A DNA stretch of 64,000 nt from Bradyrhizobium zhanjiangense (GCF_004114935.1 NZ_CP022221.1:7399001-7463000), one strand, 5' to 3'. Positions 54,601 to 62,609 are shown, counted from the first letter of the stretch. The notes: generated by a model not told the origin, from the sequence alone. Numbers and translations are program-made.

Positions 54601-54826
54601 CCTGGATCTTCTTCTCGATGGGATCGGCGACCTGGGTCTGCATCTCCTGCGCGGTCGCGCCCGGCCACATCACGGAGACGTTGACCACCTTCACCGTGAA
54701 GAACGGATCCTCGGCGCGGCCGAGCTTCTCATAGGAGAAGAAGCCGGCGACGCCGAGCACGATCATCAGGAAGAGCACCAGCGTCGGATGGCTGACGGCC
54801 CAGGCCGAAAGGTTGAAGCGCTTCAT
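51692..54826 (-). CDS. RND family efflux permease
   Basis: This 1044-residue inner-membrane pump has the RND layout: a first helix (LSAWAVSHPTLVLFLMIVLGVAGFF), a large periplasmic loop, several helices with the conserved Asp pair in LIIALGLLVDDAIIAVEMMVVKMEQG (about residues 395-420), a second periplasmic loop, and a final set of helices. It exports hydrophobic compounds by proton exchange with the adaptor encoded at 55004 and an outer-membrane channel not in the window. The ATG at 54826 is used; a reading eight residues longer has no ribosome-binding site. Substrates are unknown. Confidence 0.95.
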   Translation of the reverse strand: MKRFNLSAWAVSHPTLVLFLMIVLGVAGFFSYEKLGRAEDPFFTVKVVNVSVMWPGATAQEMQTQVADPIEKKIQELPYFEKVQTYSKPAFTALQVTFRDNTPPKDVPYLFYLLRKKLVDVQGQLPSGILGPVVNDEFSDVDSILYMMTGEGADYAQLKKVSEGFRQRLLKVPGVTKVDVYGNQDERIFVEFSHAKLATLGITPQALFDSLAKQNNVTPAGTVETSSQRVPLRVTGALDGAKAVAETPVESNGRVFRLGDIATVTHGYVDPPSFVVRQEGKPAIGIGVVTAKGANILDLGKEVEKATSEFMKAVPQGIDVKLIADQPKVVEHAVGEFVHSFMEALVIVLFVSFLALGWRTGIVVALSVPLVLGIVFVVMNTMSLDLHRITLGALIIALGLLVDDAIIAVEMMVVKMEQGWDRMRAASFAWESTAFPMLTGTLVTAAGFLPIGFANSAVGEYAGSIFWIVAIALVASWFVAVIFTPYIGVKLLPEMKHHNHDPHAVYETRMYRGLRAIVQWCVNHRITVVVATVGVFVASIVGFGHVQQQFFPLSERPELFLQLRLPEGTAFNVTEKAVKKAETLLKDDKDIETYTSYVGQGSPRFWLGLNPQLPNEAFAEIVIVAKGVEARERIKAKIENAAAEGVLTEARVRVDRFNFGPPVGFPVQFRVIGPDANKVREIAYQVRDVMRQNKSVKDVQLDWNEQSPYLKLVVDQDRARAMGLTPQEVSQALAMLISGSQVTTVRDGIEKVGVVARAIPSERLDLGGVGDLTITSRNGVAVPLQQIAKIEYAHEEPIMWRRNRDMAITVRSDVVDGVQAPDVTNQITPKLKAIKDNLEPAYRIEPGGAFEESAKGNASIFILFPVMVMVMLTLLMIQLQSFSRLILVFLTAPLGIVGASLGLNVANAPFGFVALLGLIALAGMIMRNTVILVDQIETDVSHGLTRREAIVEATVRRARPVVLTALAAILAMIPLSRSAFWGPMAITIMGGLFVATFLTLLYLPGLYALWFRKSLDEAGTPEQPAVPQHGSDDQHAIPLAEAAE

Positions 54827-54880
54827 CGCACTCTCCGAAAGACGATCCAATTGCCAAAAACGACAGCCACTCTGTTCAAG

Positions 54881-54990
54881 GCGTCATCGCGAGGCAGCGA
54901 AGCAATCCAGGGGGCTGGGCAGGTTCTGGATCGCTTCGCCGCTTCAGCCTTCGCATTTGCGCTCGGGCCGAAACTCGCCTTGCAACGACG
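54881..54990. repeat. Palindromic repeat family A inside the RND operon
   Basis: Arms GCGTCATCGCGAGGCAGCGA and on to CAATCCAGG, and CTGGATCGCTTCGCCGCTTC with a degenerate right end CGCCTTGCAACGACG, enclose a short centre. It lies in the 177-base gap between the adaptor and permease genes, which are on the same strand. As RNA it would form a hairpin between two subunit genes. Confidence 0.8.
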
Positions 54991-55003
54991 AACTCAAAAA
55001 CAC

Positions 55004-56110
55004 TTAGAAAGACAGCGACGACACGATCCGCACCCTCTGGCTAGGATCGAGCTTCTGCACGCCGAGGGCGACGATCTTGGCGCCCTCCTCCACGCCGCCG
55101 GTAATGACGACGTCGTTGCTCTCGTAGGATTTCACCACGACCGGCTTCAGCGTGACCGCGCCGTTATCGTCGACAACGTAGAACGAGGGCTTGCCGCCTT
55201 CGTTGAAAAGCGCCGACAGCGGCAGCCGCGCAACACGCTCGGTGGCGGCATCCGACAGCGTCAGCGTCGCGGTCATGCCGAGCGCGACCTTGTCGTCGGC
55301 CTCGGGCAGCGAGAATTTTGCCAGATAGGTGCGCGTGGCCGGATCGGCCGCCGGCGCGATCTCGCGCAGCTTGGCCGTGTACTTCCTGTCCGGCTCGGAC
55401 CAAAGAGTGACACTGGCGACGCCCGACTTGGCGCGTCCAACCAGCGTCTCAGGGATCGCGACGACCGCTTCCTTCTCGGCAAAGCGGGCGACACGGATCG
55501 AAGCCTGGCCCGCGGCGACCACCTGGCCGGGCTCGATCAGCGTTGCGGTGACGACGCCACGGGCGTCGGCAACAAGCGTCGCGTAGGAAAGGGAATTCTT
55601 GCTCAATTCGAGCGCGCGCTCGGCGCGGTTCAGGCGGGCGCGGGCTTCATCCGCGGCGGCGCGGCTCGAGTCCATCTGCGCGTCCGTGGTCCAGCCCTTG
55701 GCCTTCAGGTCCTTCGCACGCTGCTCGGCGGCGGCGGCCTGCGCCAGCACGCCGGTCGCGGCGGTCTGCTCGGCCAGCGCCTGCTCGGCCTGGAGCTTCA
55801 AATCGACCTCGTCCAGGGTGGCGAGCGGCTGACCAACCTCTACCGTCTGGCCGACCTCGACCAAGCGCTTTGCGACCTTGCCAGCGACGCGGAAGCCGAG
55901 GTCACTCTCGATCCGCGGCCTGATGGTGCCGACGAAACTCCGCTCCGGCGTCTCGGCATCATAATGGGCGGTTGCGACCAGAACCGGCCGCGGCGGCTCG
56001 GCCTTCTCGGCAACGGTGTCATTGCACCCGGCCAGCGCAGCGGCCATCAGAGCCAGCGAGACACCCGCCAAGAGCCTGGAATAGCTGGACAAAACCGACC
56101 GGACGAACAT
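55004..56110 (-). CDS. RND efflux periplasmic adaptor (lipoprotein)
   Basis: This 368-residue membrane-fusion protein bridges the RND pump and an outer-membrane channel. A lipobox, ALAGC, at about residues 25-29 marks it as a lipoprotein. The biotinyl-lipoyl-like domain contains VGQTVEVGQPLATLDEVDLK (about 95-114), a long alpha-helical hairpin follows (EQALAEQTAATGVLAQAAAAEQRAKDLKAKGW), and a beta-barrel domain ends the protein. The ATG at 56110 has AGGAG nine bases upstream, which an in-frame ATG six codons earlier lacks. The upstream region 56129-56210 is AT-rich, with a -35-like TTGACT on the minus strand. Confidence 0.93.
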   Translation of the reverse strand: MFVRSVLSSYSRLLAGVSLALMAAALAGCNDTVAEKAEPPRPVLVATAHYDAETPERSFVGTIRPRIESDLGFRVAGKVAKRLVEVGQTVEVGQPLATLDEVDLKLQAEQALAEQTAATGVLAQAAAAEQRAKDLKAKGWTTDAQMDSSRAAADEARARLNRAERALELSKNSLSYATLVADARGVVTATLIEPGQVVAAGQASIRVARFAEKEAVVAIPETLVGRAKSGVASVTLWSEPDRKYTAKLREIAPAADPATRTYLAKFSLPEADDKVALGMTATLTLSDAATERVARLPLSALFNEGGKPSFYVVDDNGAVTLKPVVVKSYESNDVVITGGVEEGAKIVALGVQKLDPSQRVRIVSSLSF

Positions 56111-56248
56111 CGAAGGACACTCCTGCATCTCGAATGAGAGGAATGTCGACTAATCACTGATAAAAGTCAATAATCGTCAGTCATCAGGAATCTGTGATCG
56201 TGAAGAGGTAGTAAGGATTGGGCGGCTGAGGCCTAAGAAGGTGCTATC

Positions 56249-56346
56249 GTAGGGTGAAAGCGCAAGCGTGCCCACCAGGAGGGGGTCTCCATAAGGGAAG
56301 ATCGTGGGCACGGCGTGCGAAGAGCACGCCTTTGCCCACCCTACAA
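56249..56346. repeat. Repeat family E (GTAGGGTG type)
   Basis: It begins CGTAGGGTGAAAGCGCAAGC and ends TTTGCCCACCCTAC, with GTGGGCACGGCG in the middle. It is related to the element at 58199-58290. It lies between the adaptor gene and the MFS pseudogene, both on the minus strand. Confidence 0.8.
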
Positions 56347-56354
56347 GGCTCGCG

Positions 56355-57697
56355 TTACCGCCCCCGTTCAGCAAACTCCTGCTTGCTGTCGTGGCCGCCG
56401 ACGAAGACCAGGAGGCCGGCGATCAGCGGCAGGACGGCGAGGACGAGCAGGCCGGTCGAGGTCTGGCCGGTGGCTTCCTTGACCCAGCCGATCAGGTACG
56501 GCCCACCGAAGCCGGCGAGATTGCCGATCGAGTTGATCAGCGCGATGGCACCGGCCGCCGCCGTGCCGGACAGCCAGGCGGTCGGCAGGGTCCAGAACAC
56601 GCCGAAGCAGCAGAACACCCGATCGCGGCCACCGTCAGCACCACCATCGTGAGGGTGGGGTCGGTGAGATAGGAGGAGATGCCGAGCGCAACGGCGGTGA
56701 GCAGCAGCGGCGCGCCGACATGCATCACGCGCTCGCGGCTCGCATCCGAATGCCGCGCCCACAGGATCATGGCGATGGTGCCGAACAGATAGGGGATCGC
56801 AGTGATGAAGCCGGTCTGCGCGTTGGTGAGGCCGAACGCCTTGACGATCTGCGGCAGCCAGAACTGCATGCCATAGAGTGCGCCGACGAAGCCGAAATAG
56901 ATCAGGCTGAGCGCGATCACCTTCGGCGACGACAGCGCCTGGCCGAGCGAGGGATGCTTCACCGCCTGCTTGGCGGCGATCTCGGAATCGAGCTTGGCCT
57001 TGAGCCAGGCCTTCTGCTCGGCCGAGAGCCAATTCGCCTTCTCCGGTCGGTCGGTGAGATAGAACCAGGTGACGAGGCCGAGCAGCACCGAAGGAATGCC
57101 CTCGATGATGAACAGCCACTGCCAGCCCTTCAGCCCCATCATGCCGTCGAGCCCGAGCAAGAGGCCCGAGACCGGCGCGCCGATCACGGTCGAGACCGGC
57201 ACGGCGATGGCGAAGGCCGCCAGGAAGCGGGCGCGATATTCGGCCGGATACCAATAGGTCAGATACAGGATGATGCCCGGGAAGAAGCCGGCCTCGGCGA
57301 CGCCGATCAGGAAGCGCAGGACGTAGAAGCTCGTGACACCGCTGACCAGCGCCATCAGCGCCGAGATGATGCCCCAGGTCACCATGATGCGGGCGATCCA
57401 GCGGCTGGCGCCGAATTTTTCCAGCGCGAGGTTGCTCGGCACCTCGAAGATGAAATAGCCGATGAAGAAGATGCCGGCGCCCCAGGAGAAGATCAGCGGC
57501 GTGAACTTCAGCTCCGCATTCATGGTCAGCGCGGCGAAGCCGAGATTGACGCGGTCGAGATAGGAGAAGAAGTAGGCCAGCACCAGGAACGGAATCAGGC
57601 GCCAGGAGATGGCGCGGATGGTCGAGGTCTCAATGTCGCTCTTACTGGCGTTCCTGGCAGCGCCGGCGGAACCGGCATAGGTGGTGGTCTGGCTCAT
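56355..57697 (-). pseudogene. MFS transporter, ACS family, interrupted by a frameshift
   Basis: The coding sequence starts at the ATG at 57697 with a short polar N-terminus, then SYLDRVNLGFAALTMNAEL and TWGIISALMALVSG. This is an anion:cation symporter of the major facilitator superfamily, the group that takes up carboxylates such as tartrate or phthalate. In this frame it stops at 56537 after AAIGCSAASACSG. The true C-terminus (VFWTLPTAWLSGTAAAGAIA, then SIGNLAGFGGPYLIGWVKE) continues in another frame to 56355. One G missing from a GGGG run at 56618-56620 (CCC on the plus strand) explains it; restoring it gives 447 residues of the normal length. Either a young pseudogene or a sequencing error. 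Confidence 0.85.
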
Positions 57698-57764
57698 GGC
57701 TCCCCCCGGGGTTGTTGCTTTTGTGGGCTGGTTGGCGGTTTTCAGCATCGCAGGCAAAGAGTCA

Positions 57765-58223
57765 ATGGAGCGAGCAATGCATGGAGCGCAGCCGGATAAA
57801 CCTGTTGCGCTGTTACGGACATCCCTGATCCGCGCCGCCCTCGCGCTCGGGGTGATCGTCTGCGGACTCTCCTTGCGCTGGTACGGCTTTCCGCTCGGGC
57901 TGCCCGCCTTCGTCGTGAAGTATGGTGGCTCGATCTTGTGGGCGACAATGGTGCTTCTGCTGGCCGGGGTTTTGCTGCCGCGGCTCACTCGGACGCAGAT
58001 CGCGGCGATCGCGGTGATGATCGCCATCGTGGTCGAGTTCTCCCGGCTGGTTCACACGCCGTGGCTCGATGCGTTCCGGCTGACGACGGCCGGCGCGCTA
58101 CTGCTGGGGCGAATTTTTTCGCTGTGGAATTTAGTGGCCTATGCGGTGGGGATTTTGCTCGGCGTTTGGCTCGATCGACTCGTCGCAATGCGTGGTCTCG
58201 TAGGGTGGGCAAAGGCGCCCTAG
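57765..58223 (+). CDS. DUF2809 family membrane protein
   Basis: This 152-residue protein has four or five hydrophobic segments and the GLPAFVVKYGGSILWATMV and FSRLVHTPWLDAFRLTTAGALLLGRIFSLWNLVAY motifs of DUF2809, a family of small membrane proteins of unknown function. The ATG at 57765 or at 57777 is possible; the longer reading from 57681 would overlap the start of the divergent transporter gene. The last eight codons (LVGWAKAP, then stop) lie inside repeat element 58199-58290, so the C-terminal end is supplied by the repeat. Confidence 0.82.
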   Translation: MERAMHGAQPDKPVALLRTSLIRAALALGVIVCGLSLRWYGFPLGLPAFVVKYGGSILWATMVLLLAGVLLPRLTRTQIAAIAVMIAIVVEFSRLVHTPWLDAFRLTTAGALLLGRIFSLWNLVAYAVGILLGVWLDRLVAMRGLVGWAKAP

Positions 58224-58290
58224 CGCCGTGCCCACCATCCGCATCACCTAGGACGATGGTGGGCACGCTTCGCTTTGTCCACCCGACGAA
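58199..58290. repeat. Repeat family E
   Basis: It begins CGTAGGGTGGGCAAAGGCGC and contains GCCGTGCCCACCATCCGCAT and GATGGTGGGCACGC. It ends CGCTTTGTCCACCCGACG. It overlaps the last 25 bases of the DUF2809 gene and is a relative of the element at 56249-56346. Confidence 0.85.
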
Positions 58291-58313
58291 ACCGACACCG
58301 TGGCGAGCAGTGT

Positions 58314-59471
58314 TCACTCCGCCAATTGAAACCGCTCGAAGCGATCGAGCTCGTCCTCGATCTTGCGCTTGAGCTCCTTGCGGCCTGCGGTCTTCTTGCC
58401 CTCGCCGACCCAAGTCCATTTCTGCATCAGGAGCTTCTTCGCCTGCCGGTCCGTCTTGAGGTCGAGCGCGGCAACGATCTCGTCGCCGACCAGGACGGGC
58501 AGCGCGAAATAGCCGAGCTTGCGCTTGGCCTTCGGCACATAGGCTTCGAACAGATGGTTGTAGCCGAAGATGAGATTGGTGCGCTTGCGCTGGATGATCA
58601 GCGGATCGAACGGCGACAGGATATGGACGAGATCCGGCGATGCCCGCTCACCCAGCTCCAGCGCGCCCGGCGTGGCCCAATGCTCCTGCTTGCCCGCGCC
58701 GTCGATCGCGACAGGCACGAGCTCGCCGCGGCGCACGCGCGAGGCGACCAGGCCCGCCACCGCCTTTTTGCGCGGCGCATCGAGATGGCAGATCGAATCC
58801 AGGCTCACCACGCCCTGCGAGCGCAGCGCGCGCTCGAGCAGATAGGCCGTGATCTCCTTCGCCGACGCGGGCTTCGGCAGCTTGTCCCAGCCGAAATGCC
58901 GCGTCATCAGTTCATAGGTCTTGAGCATGCCCTGACGCGCGCTGATGGTCACGGCGCCGGTGTAGAAGGCGAGCTGCAAGGCCCGCTTCGAGGGCTTGCG
59001 GCTCTGCCACAAATGCTCCTTCTCGACGAGCACGTCGTCCTCGATGTCGCGGATCGTCAGCGGGCCGGCGCGCAGCAGCCGCATCACCTTGCGCGTGTCG
59101 GCCGGCTGCACCGAAGCGAACCATTTATGGCCCTCGCGCCGGTGCTCGCGCATCGCCGGCAGAAAGAAACGGAAGTCGCTCGCCGGCACGTAGGACAGCG
59201 CATGCGTCCAGTATTCGAACACACTTCGGTCGACGCTCTGGGCATGGCGAAGATCGGCGCGGCGGTAGGACGGGATACGGCTGAACAGGATGTGGTGGTG
59301 GCAGCGCTCGATCACGTTGATGGTGTCGATCTGCACATAACCGAGATGAGCGACCGCGTCCGCGACGGCCTGCGCGCCGTCGCCGAACGGGGCGCGCTCG
59401 CCCAGCCGCTGTGCATGTAGCCAGATCTGCCGGGCCTGTATCGTCGAGAGGGGAAGAGGTTTCGGGGACAT
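58314..59471 (-). CDS. YcaQ/AlkZ-like DNA glycosylase (HTH_42)
   Basis: This 385-residue protein is of the YcaQ/AlkZ family, which removes alkylated bases and unhooks DNA interstrand crosslinks. The catalytic motif is QID at residues 47-49 in GYVQIDTINVIERCHHHILFSR; the Q-hydrophobic-D form is that of the YcaQ-like subgroup, while AlkZ-like proteins have Q-hydrophobic-Q. Winged-helix domains follow. The start at 59471 is an ATG giving MSPKPLPLSTIQARQIWL. It is transcribed alone. Confidence 0.85.
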   Translation of the reverse strand: MSPKPLPLSTIQARQIWLHAQRLGERAPFGDGAQAVADAVAHLGYVQIDTINVIERCHHHILFSRIPSYRRADLRHAQSVDRSVFEYWTHALSYVPASDFRFFLPAMREHRREGHKWFASVQPADTRKVMRLLRAGPLTIRDIEDDVLVEKEHLWQSRKPSKRALQLAFYTGAVTISARQGMLKTYELMTRHFGWDKLPKPASAKEITAYLLERALRSQGVVSLDSICHLDAPRKKAVAGLVASRVRRGELVPVAIDGAGKQEHWATPGALELGERASPDLVHILSPFDPLIIQRKRTNLIFGYNHLFEAYVPKAKRKLGYFALPVLVGDEIVAALDLKTDRQAKKLLMQKWTWVGEGKKTAGRKELKRKIEDELDRFERFQLAE

Positions 59472-59576
59472 TGCGGAAAGCAATGTAGCGGGATTCGCGC
59501 CGAGGCAAACAAGAGAGGCAAAGAAAACCGCGCTGCCATCTGCTGACAGCGCGATCTGTCGGCGAAATGGAGCAAA

Positions 59577-59822
59577 TTATTTTGCGCTCATCTTCTGCGC
59601 CTGCATGTAATGCTTGCAGGCGGCGCGCATATTGCCTTTGCTCATCTCGCTGTTGGCCGCAGCCATTTCCTTGGCCATCGCCTGTTTGGCGGGCGAATCC
59701 ACGGTTCCCATCGCGGTCATGGACTTGCCGATGGCCTCGCCTGTGCAGGGCTGCATCTTTGCCGCAGAAGCCGGCGAGACCGCGAACGCGGCGAGCACAA
59801 CGGCCGAAAGCAACATCTTCAT
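59577..59822 (-). CDS. Small secreted protein, unknown
   Basis: This 81-residue protein has a clear signal peptide (about residues 1-21, MKMLLSAVVLAAFAVSPASA) and a mature part of about 60 residues, KMQPCTGEAIGKSMTAMG to the end. Two Cys (about 26 and 69) could form a disulfide; the rest is helical and rich in Met, Ala and Lys. GGAGGAG lies before the ATG at 59822, which fixes the start. I do not recognise a family. Confidence 0.72.
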   Translation of the reverse strand: MKMLLSAVVLAAFAVSPASAAKMQPCTGEAIGKSMTAMGTVDSPAKQAMAKEMAAANSEMSKGNMRAACKHYMQAQKMSAK

Positions 59823-59941
59823 CGAATGTCTCCTCCGTAGAACAAAACCGGCGTCATGCCGGCCAACGCAAGAGCCATTCTTCAGCGACAAGTTTTCAGG
59901 GAGAAGACATTTTCGTTGCTGCGGCGCAGCGATAGCCGCTC

Positions 59942-60259
59942 CTAGCGTGCGGCTTTTGGGCGCTCCCCAAGGCTGCCGGTGGCAGTGTCCGGCTCGCACG
60001 AGGCCTTGCCGCGCCCCTCCGACTGGCAGCGATAGACGCTGCCGGTGAGACGATCGACCAGCCACATGTTATCCTCGGCCGGCCCTTCCAGGCCGACATA
60101 GCGGGAGGTCAGCCCCGTGATCAATGTCGACAGAAGGATCGCCACCGCGATCATCGCCGCGCCGATATAGATGGGCATTGAGCTCAGGAACATTGTCCGA
60201 TCCGGCGGGCCGCTGCGATAGAACTGGTAGTCACGCTGGTAATCGCTCGGCCTCGGCAC
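59942..60259 (-). CDS. Unknown single-pass membrane protein
   Basis: I do not recognise this 105-residue protein. One membrane helix (about residues 29-51, MPIYIGAAMIAVAILLSTLITGL) follows a charged N-terminus with YQRDYQFYRSGPPDRT. The C-terminal part contains DNMWLVDRLTGSVYRCQSEGRGKASCEP, with two Cys that would face the periplasm if the N-terminus is inside. The gap 60260-60551 to the OmpA-family gene contains no clear gene. Confidence 0.6.
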   Translation of the reverse strand: MPRPSDYQRDYQFYRSGPPDRTMFLSSMPIYIGAAMIAVAILLSTLITGLTSRYVGLEGPAEDNMWLVDRLTGSVYRCQSEGRGKASCEPDTATGSLGERPKAAR

Positions 60260-60551
60260 TGGATGGAACTCGGCTCCCTCGCGGACGAATTATTGAATGA
60301 TCAAAACCTGCTAGGCGCGCATCTGGACGAATTCTTGTTCGTAGGCGGGCCGTGGGGCGACGCCTTTGCGACGATCGGTGAACGCGGATTTCCGGGAATG
60401 GTCGGTGAGCTGGTTCGGCGCAACCCACAAACCAACACTGTGACCTCCGGCTCGTGGCTTCGAATGTGACAAGGATCACATCAGGGTCTTTGAACCTTCC
60501 CTAAGCTCGCAACATCAAATCGCCATCAGGCGTAACAGCGAGGATACGACA

Positions 60552-61193
60552 ATGACCCGTTTTGATAAATTTTTCGGACTGAAGGCGATTACTCTCTCCG
60601 CGGCCCTGTCGATGACGGCGAGCCTTGCCCTGGCCGGCGACAACAACGTCTCCGCGGGCCAGATCCTGGATGCACTGAAGCCGAAGCCGGTAACTCGTGG
60701 CCTGTCCGTTGGGCCGCAGGTCGATACCGCCGCGCAGGCCAAGGAATCGACCTTCCTCAACACCGTGCGCAACCGCTCGACCCGGTCGCTATCGACGGGC
60801 GAACGCGAGCAGATTGCAGAGCTCGCGGCGACCAAGCCGAAGATCGATCTGGAGATCCAGTTCGACTACAACTCGGCTGAGATCGCCAAGACGTCGGTGG
60901 CATCGGTGCAAGCGCTCGGCAAGGCTCTGTCCGATCCGGCGCTCAAAGGTTCGACCTTCGTGGTCGCCGGCCACACCGACACGATCGGCGGCGAACAGTA
61001 CAACCAGGGCCTCTCCGAACGGCGCGCCGACACCATCAAGAAGTACCTGGTGCAGAACTACGGCCTGAACAGCGCCGATCTCGTCACCGTCGGTTACGGC
61101 GAGACCAAGCTGAAGGACGCCGCCAACGGCGCCGACCCGATCAACCGCCGCGTCCAGGTCGTGAACATGGACACCAAGACCGCGTCGAAGTGA
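60552..61193 (+). CDS. OmpA-family peptidoglycan-associated protein
   Basis: This 213-residue envelope protein has a signal peptide (about residues 1-29, ending LALAGD). A short linker with TRGLSVGPQVDT precedes the OmpA C-terminal domain from about residue 90: FDYNSAEIAKTSVASVQALGKALSD, then FVVAGHTDTIGGEQYNQGLSERRADTIKKYL. The conserved NQGLSERRA carries the Arg that contacts diaminopimelate in peptidoglycan. It has no barrel or lipobox, so it is a soluble or loosely attached periplasmic protein. Confidence 0.92.
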   Translation: MTRFDKFFGLKAITLSAALSMTASLALAGDNNVSAGQILDALKPKPVTRGLSVGPQVDTAAQAKESTFLNTVRNRSTRSLSTGEREQIAELAATKPKIDLEIQFDYNSAEIAKTSVASVQALGKALSDPALKGSTFVVAGHTDTIGGEQYNQGLSERRADTIKKYLVQNYGLNSADLVTVGYGETKLKDAANGADPINRRVQVVNMDTKTASK

Positions 61194-61250
61194 TCTCCAA
61201 GTTACGCCTGACGAAACGCGCCGCCTGCTCTAATCCGGCAGGCGGCGATG

Positions 61251-62609
61251 TCATATCCAGCTCTGGAACAACATCAGCCGGCCGAAGGTTCGCATGGAGG
61301 TGCCGACGAAGGCCGCGGAGATCGGCAGCAGAAGCGCAAAGCCGGCCGCGGCGACGCCGACATAGGCCCACAGCAGCCAGCGCGGCAGCCCCTCCCGGCG
61401 CAGCACATAGACCAGCGCAAGCGACGCCGCGGTCGCGGCCGGCAAATAGTAATAGATGAAACCCAGCGTGCGCGGCAGCAAGGCCCAGGCGAGCCAGGGA
61501 CCGAAATAGAACGCCGCGATCAGGAATGCATCCCAGCGCCGCGCCACGATGAAATCGCGTAGCACCACAGTGAGCGCGAGCAGCGCCGGCCATAACACCA
61601 GCGGATTGCCGAGGAAGACGATCGCGGCAATGTTGTCCTCCGTCGTCTTGTCGAACAGGAACCAGACCGGGCGGATGAGCAACGGCCAGGATGGCCACGC
61701 GCTCATATAGGTGTGGCCGGCGATCGCGGTCGTGGTGTTGTCGGTGAAGATTCGCCGCTGCGCCTCGATCAGATCCGGCACCGACAATCCGTAGAGCGGA
61801 ACGAAAGCGGCAAGATACGTCAAGGCCGGCAGGACGGCGAAGCAGAGCGCGGCATGCTGCACCCGAAAACCGGCCCAGAGATCGGGCCGATACCAGTCGC
61901 TCGGCCTGGCGTCGGCAAACTGCGTGCGCCAGCCCTGCATCAGGCGGATCACCGCAACGATAACGATGCAGACGCCCAGTGGAAACAGGCCGCTCCATTT
62001 GCAGGCCGCAGCACAGCCAAACAGGCTGCCCGTGAGCGCGAACAGCGCATGCGGCCGCTCTCTTCGAAAACCATGCATGAAGGCGGCGGTCGCGAGCAGG
62101 CCGAAGCCGAGCGCAAAGATGTCGAGCATGGCGATACGCGCCTGCACGTAGAGCATCTGGTTGCTGCCCGCGATGAGCGCGGCTGCGATCGCGGGCCCTT
62201 GCGCGGAGAACAGCGCAAGACCGCACAGATAGATCGCGACGACCGCGAGCGCGCCGAACAAGGTCGCCGGATAGCGCCAGCCAAACGCGTTGTCGCCAAG
62301 GGCTGCGATCGATGCCGCGATCAGCTCCTTGCCCAGCGGCGGGTGCATTGGATTGAGCATCGGCTCCGACATCACAGGCGTCAGCATCTGCCGCGCCGCC
62401 GGCACATAATGCACCTCGTCGAAGACGAACTTCTCCGGCGTCGCGAGACCGATCAGCAACGCGAGATGAGCAACCAGGAAAATCGCGACGGCAATCACTG
62501 CGCTCCGCGACATCTTTGGAACCGCGGATAATTCGAGCGTCGGCTGTGGAGATGTTTTGCGTGGCAAATTGGCGTCACCGCGGACAAAAAAGGAGATCGC
62601 GATCTTCAT
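61251..62609 (-). CDS. PMT/GT39-type dolichol- or polyprenol-dependent glycosyltransferase
   Basis: This 452-residue polytopic membrane protein has the signature of protein-mannosyltransferase-type (PMT) enzymes. FVFDEVHYVPAARQML carries the catalytic Asp-Glu pair in the first periplasmic loop, followed by MHPPLGKELIAA, and WRYPATLFGALAVVAIYLCG and ACKWSGLFPLGVCIVIV. About ten further helices follow. The enzyme would transfer a sugar from a polyprenyl phosphate to a protein or lipid. Start at 62609 or 62618; longer readings overlap the divergent FecR gene. The neighbour at 63437 has a Pro/Ser/Thr-rich linker of the type such enzymes modify. Confidence 0.85.
   Translation of the reverse strand: MKIAISFFVRGDANLPRKTSPQPTLELSAVPKMSRSAVIAVAIFLVAHLALLIGLATPEKFVFDEVHYVPAARQMLTPVMSEPMLNPMHPPLGKELIAASIAALGDNAFGWRYPATLFGALAVVAIYLCGLALFSAQGPAIAAALIAGSNQMLYVQARIAMLDIFALGFGLLATAAFMHGFRRERPHALFALTGSLFGCAAACKWSGLFPLGVCIVIVAVIRLMQGWRTQFADARPSDWYRPDLWAGFRVQHAALCFAVLPALTYLAAFVPLYGLSVPDLIEAQRRIFTDNTTTAIAGHTYMSAWPSWPLLIRPVWFLFDKTTEDNIAAIVFLGNPLVLWPALLALTVVLRDFIVARRWDAFLIAAFYFGPWLAWALLPRTLGFIYYYLPAATAASLALVYVLRREGLPRWLLWAYVGVAAAGFALLLPISAAFVGTSMRTFGRLMLFQSWI

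Noticed and set aside
51623..56137. Two long open frames on the plus strand (636 and 823 codons) opposite the RND operon
   Set aside because: They are rich in His, Arg, Asp and Gly without domains and are exact shadows of the permease and adaptor genes.
56129..56210. Possible TetR operator with GACT and AGTC ends before the RND adaptor gene
   Set aside because: The symmetry is weak (about 8 of 14 positions), so it was left as an AT-rich promoter region only.
60263..60469. A 68-codon plus-strand frame upstream of the OmpA-family gene
   Set aside because: No ribosome-binding site, no recognisable family, and it starts inside the region before the unknown membrane protein; not enough support for a gene.
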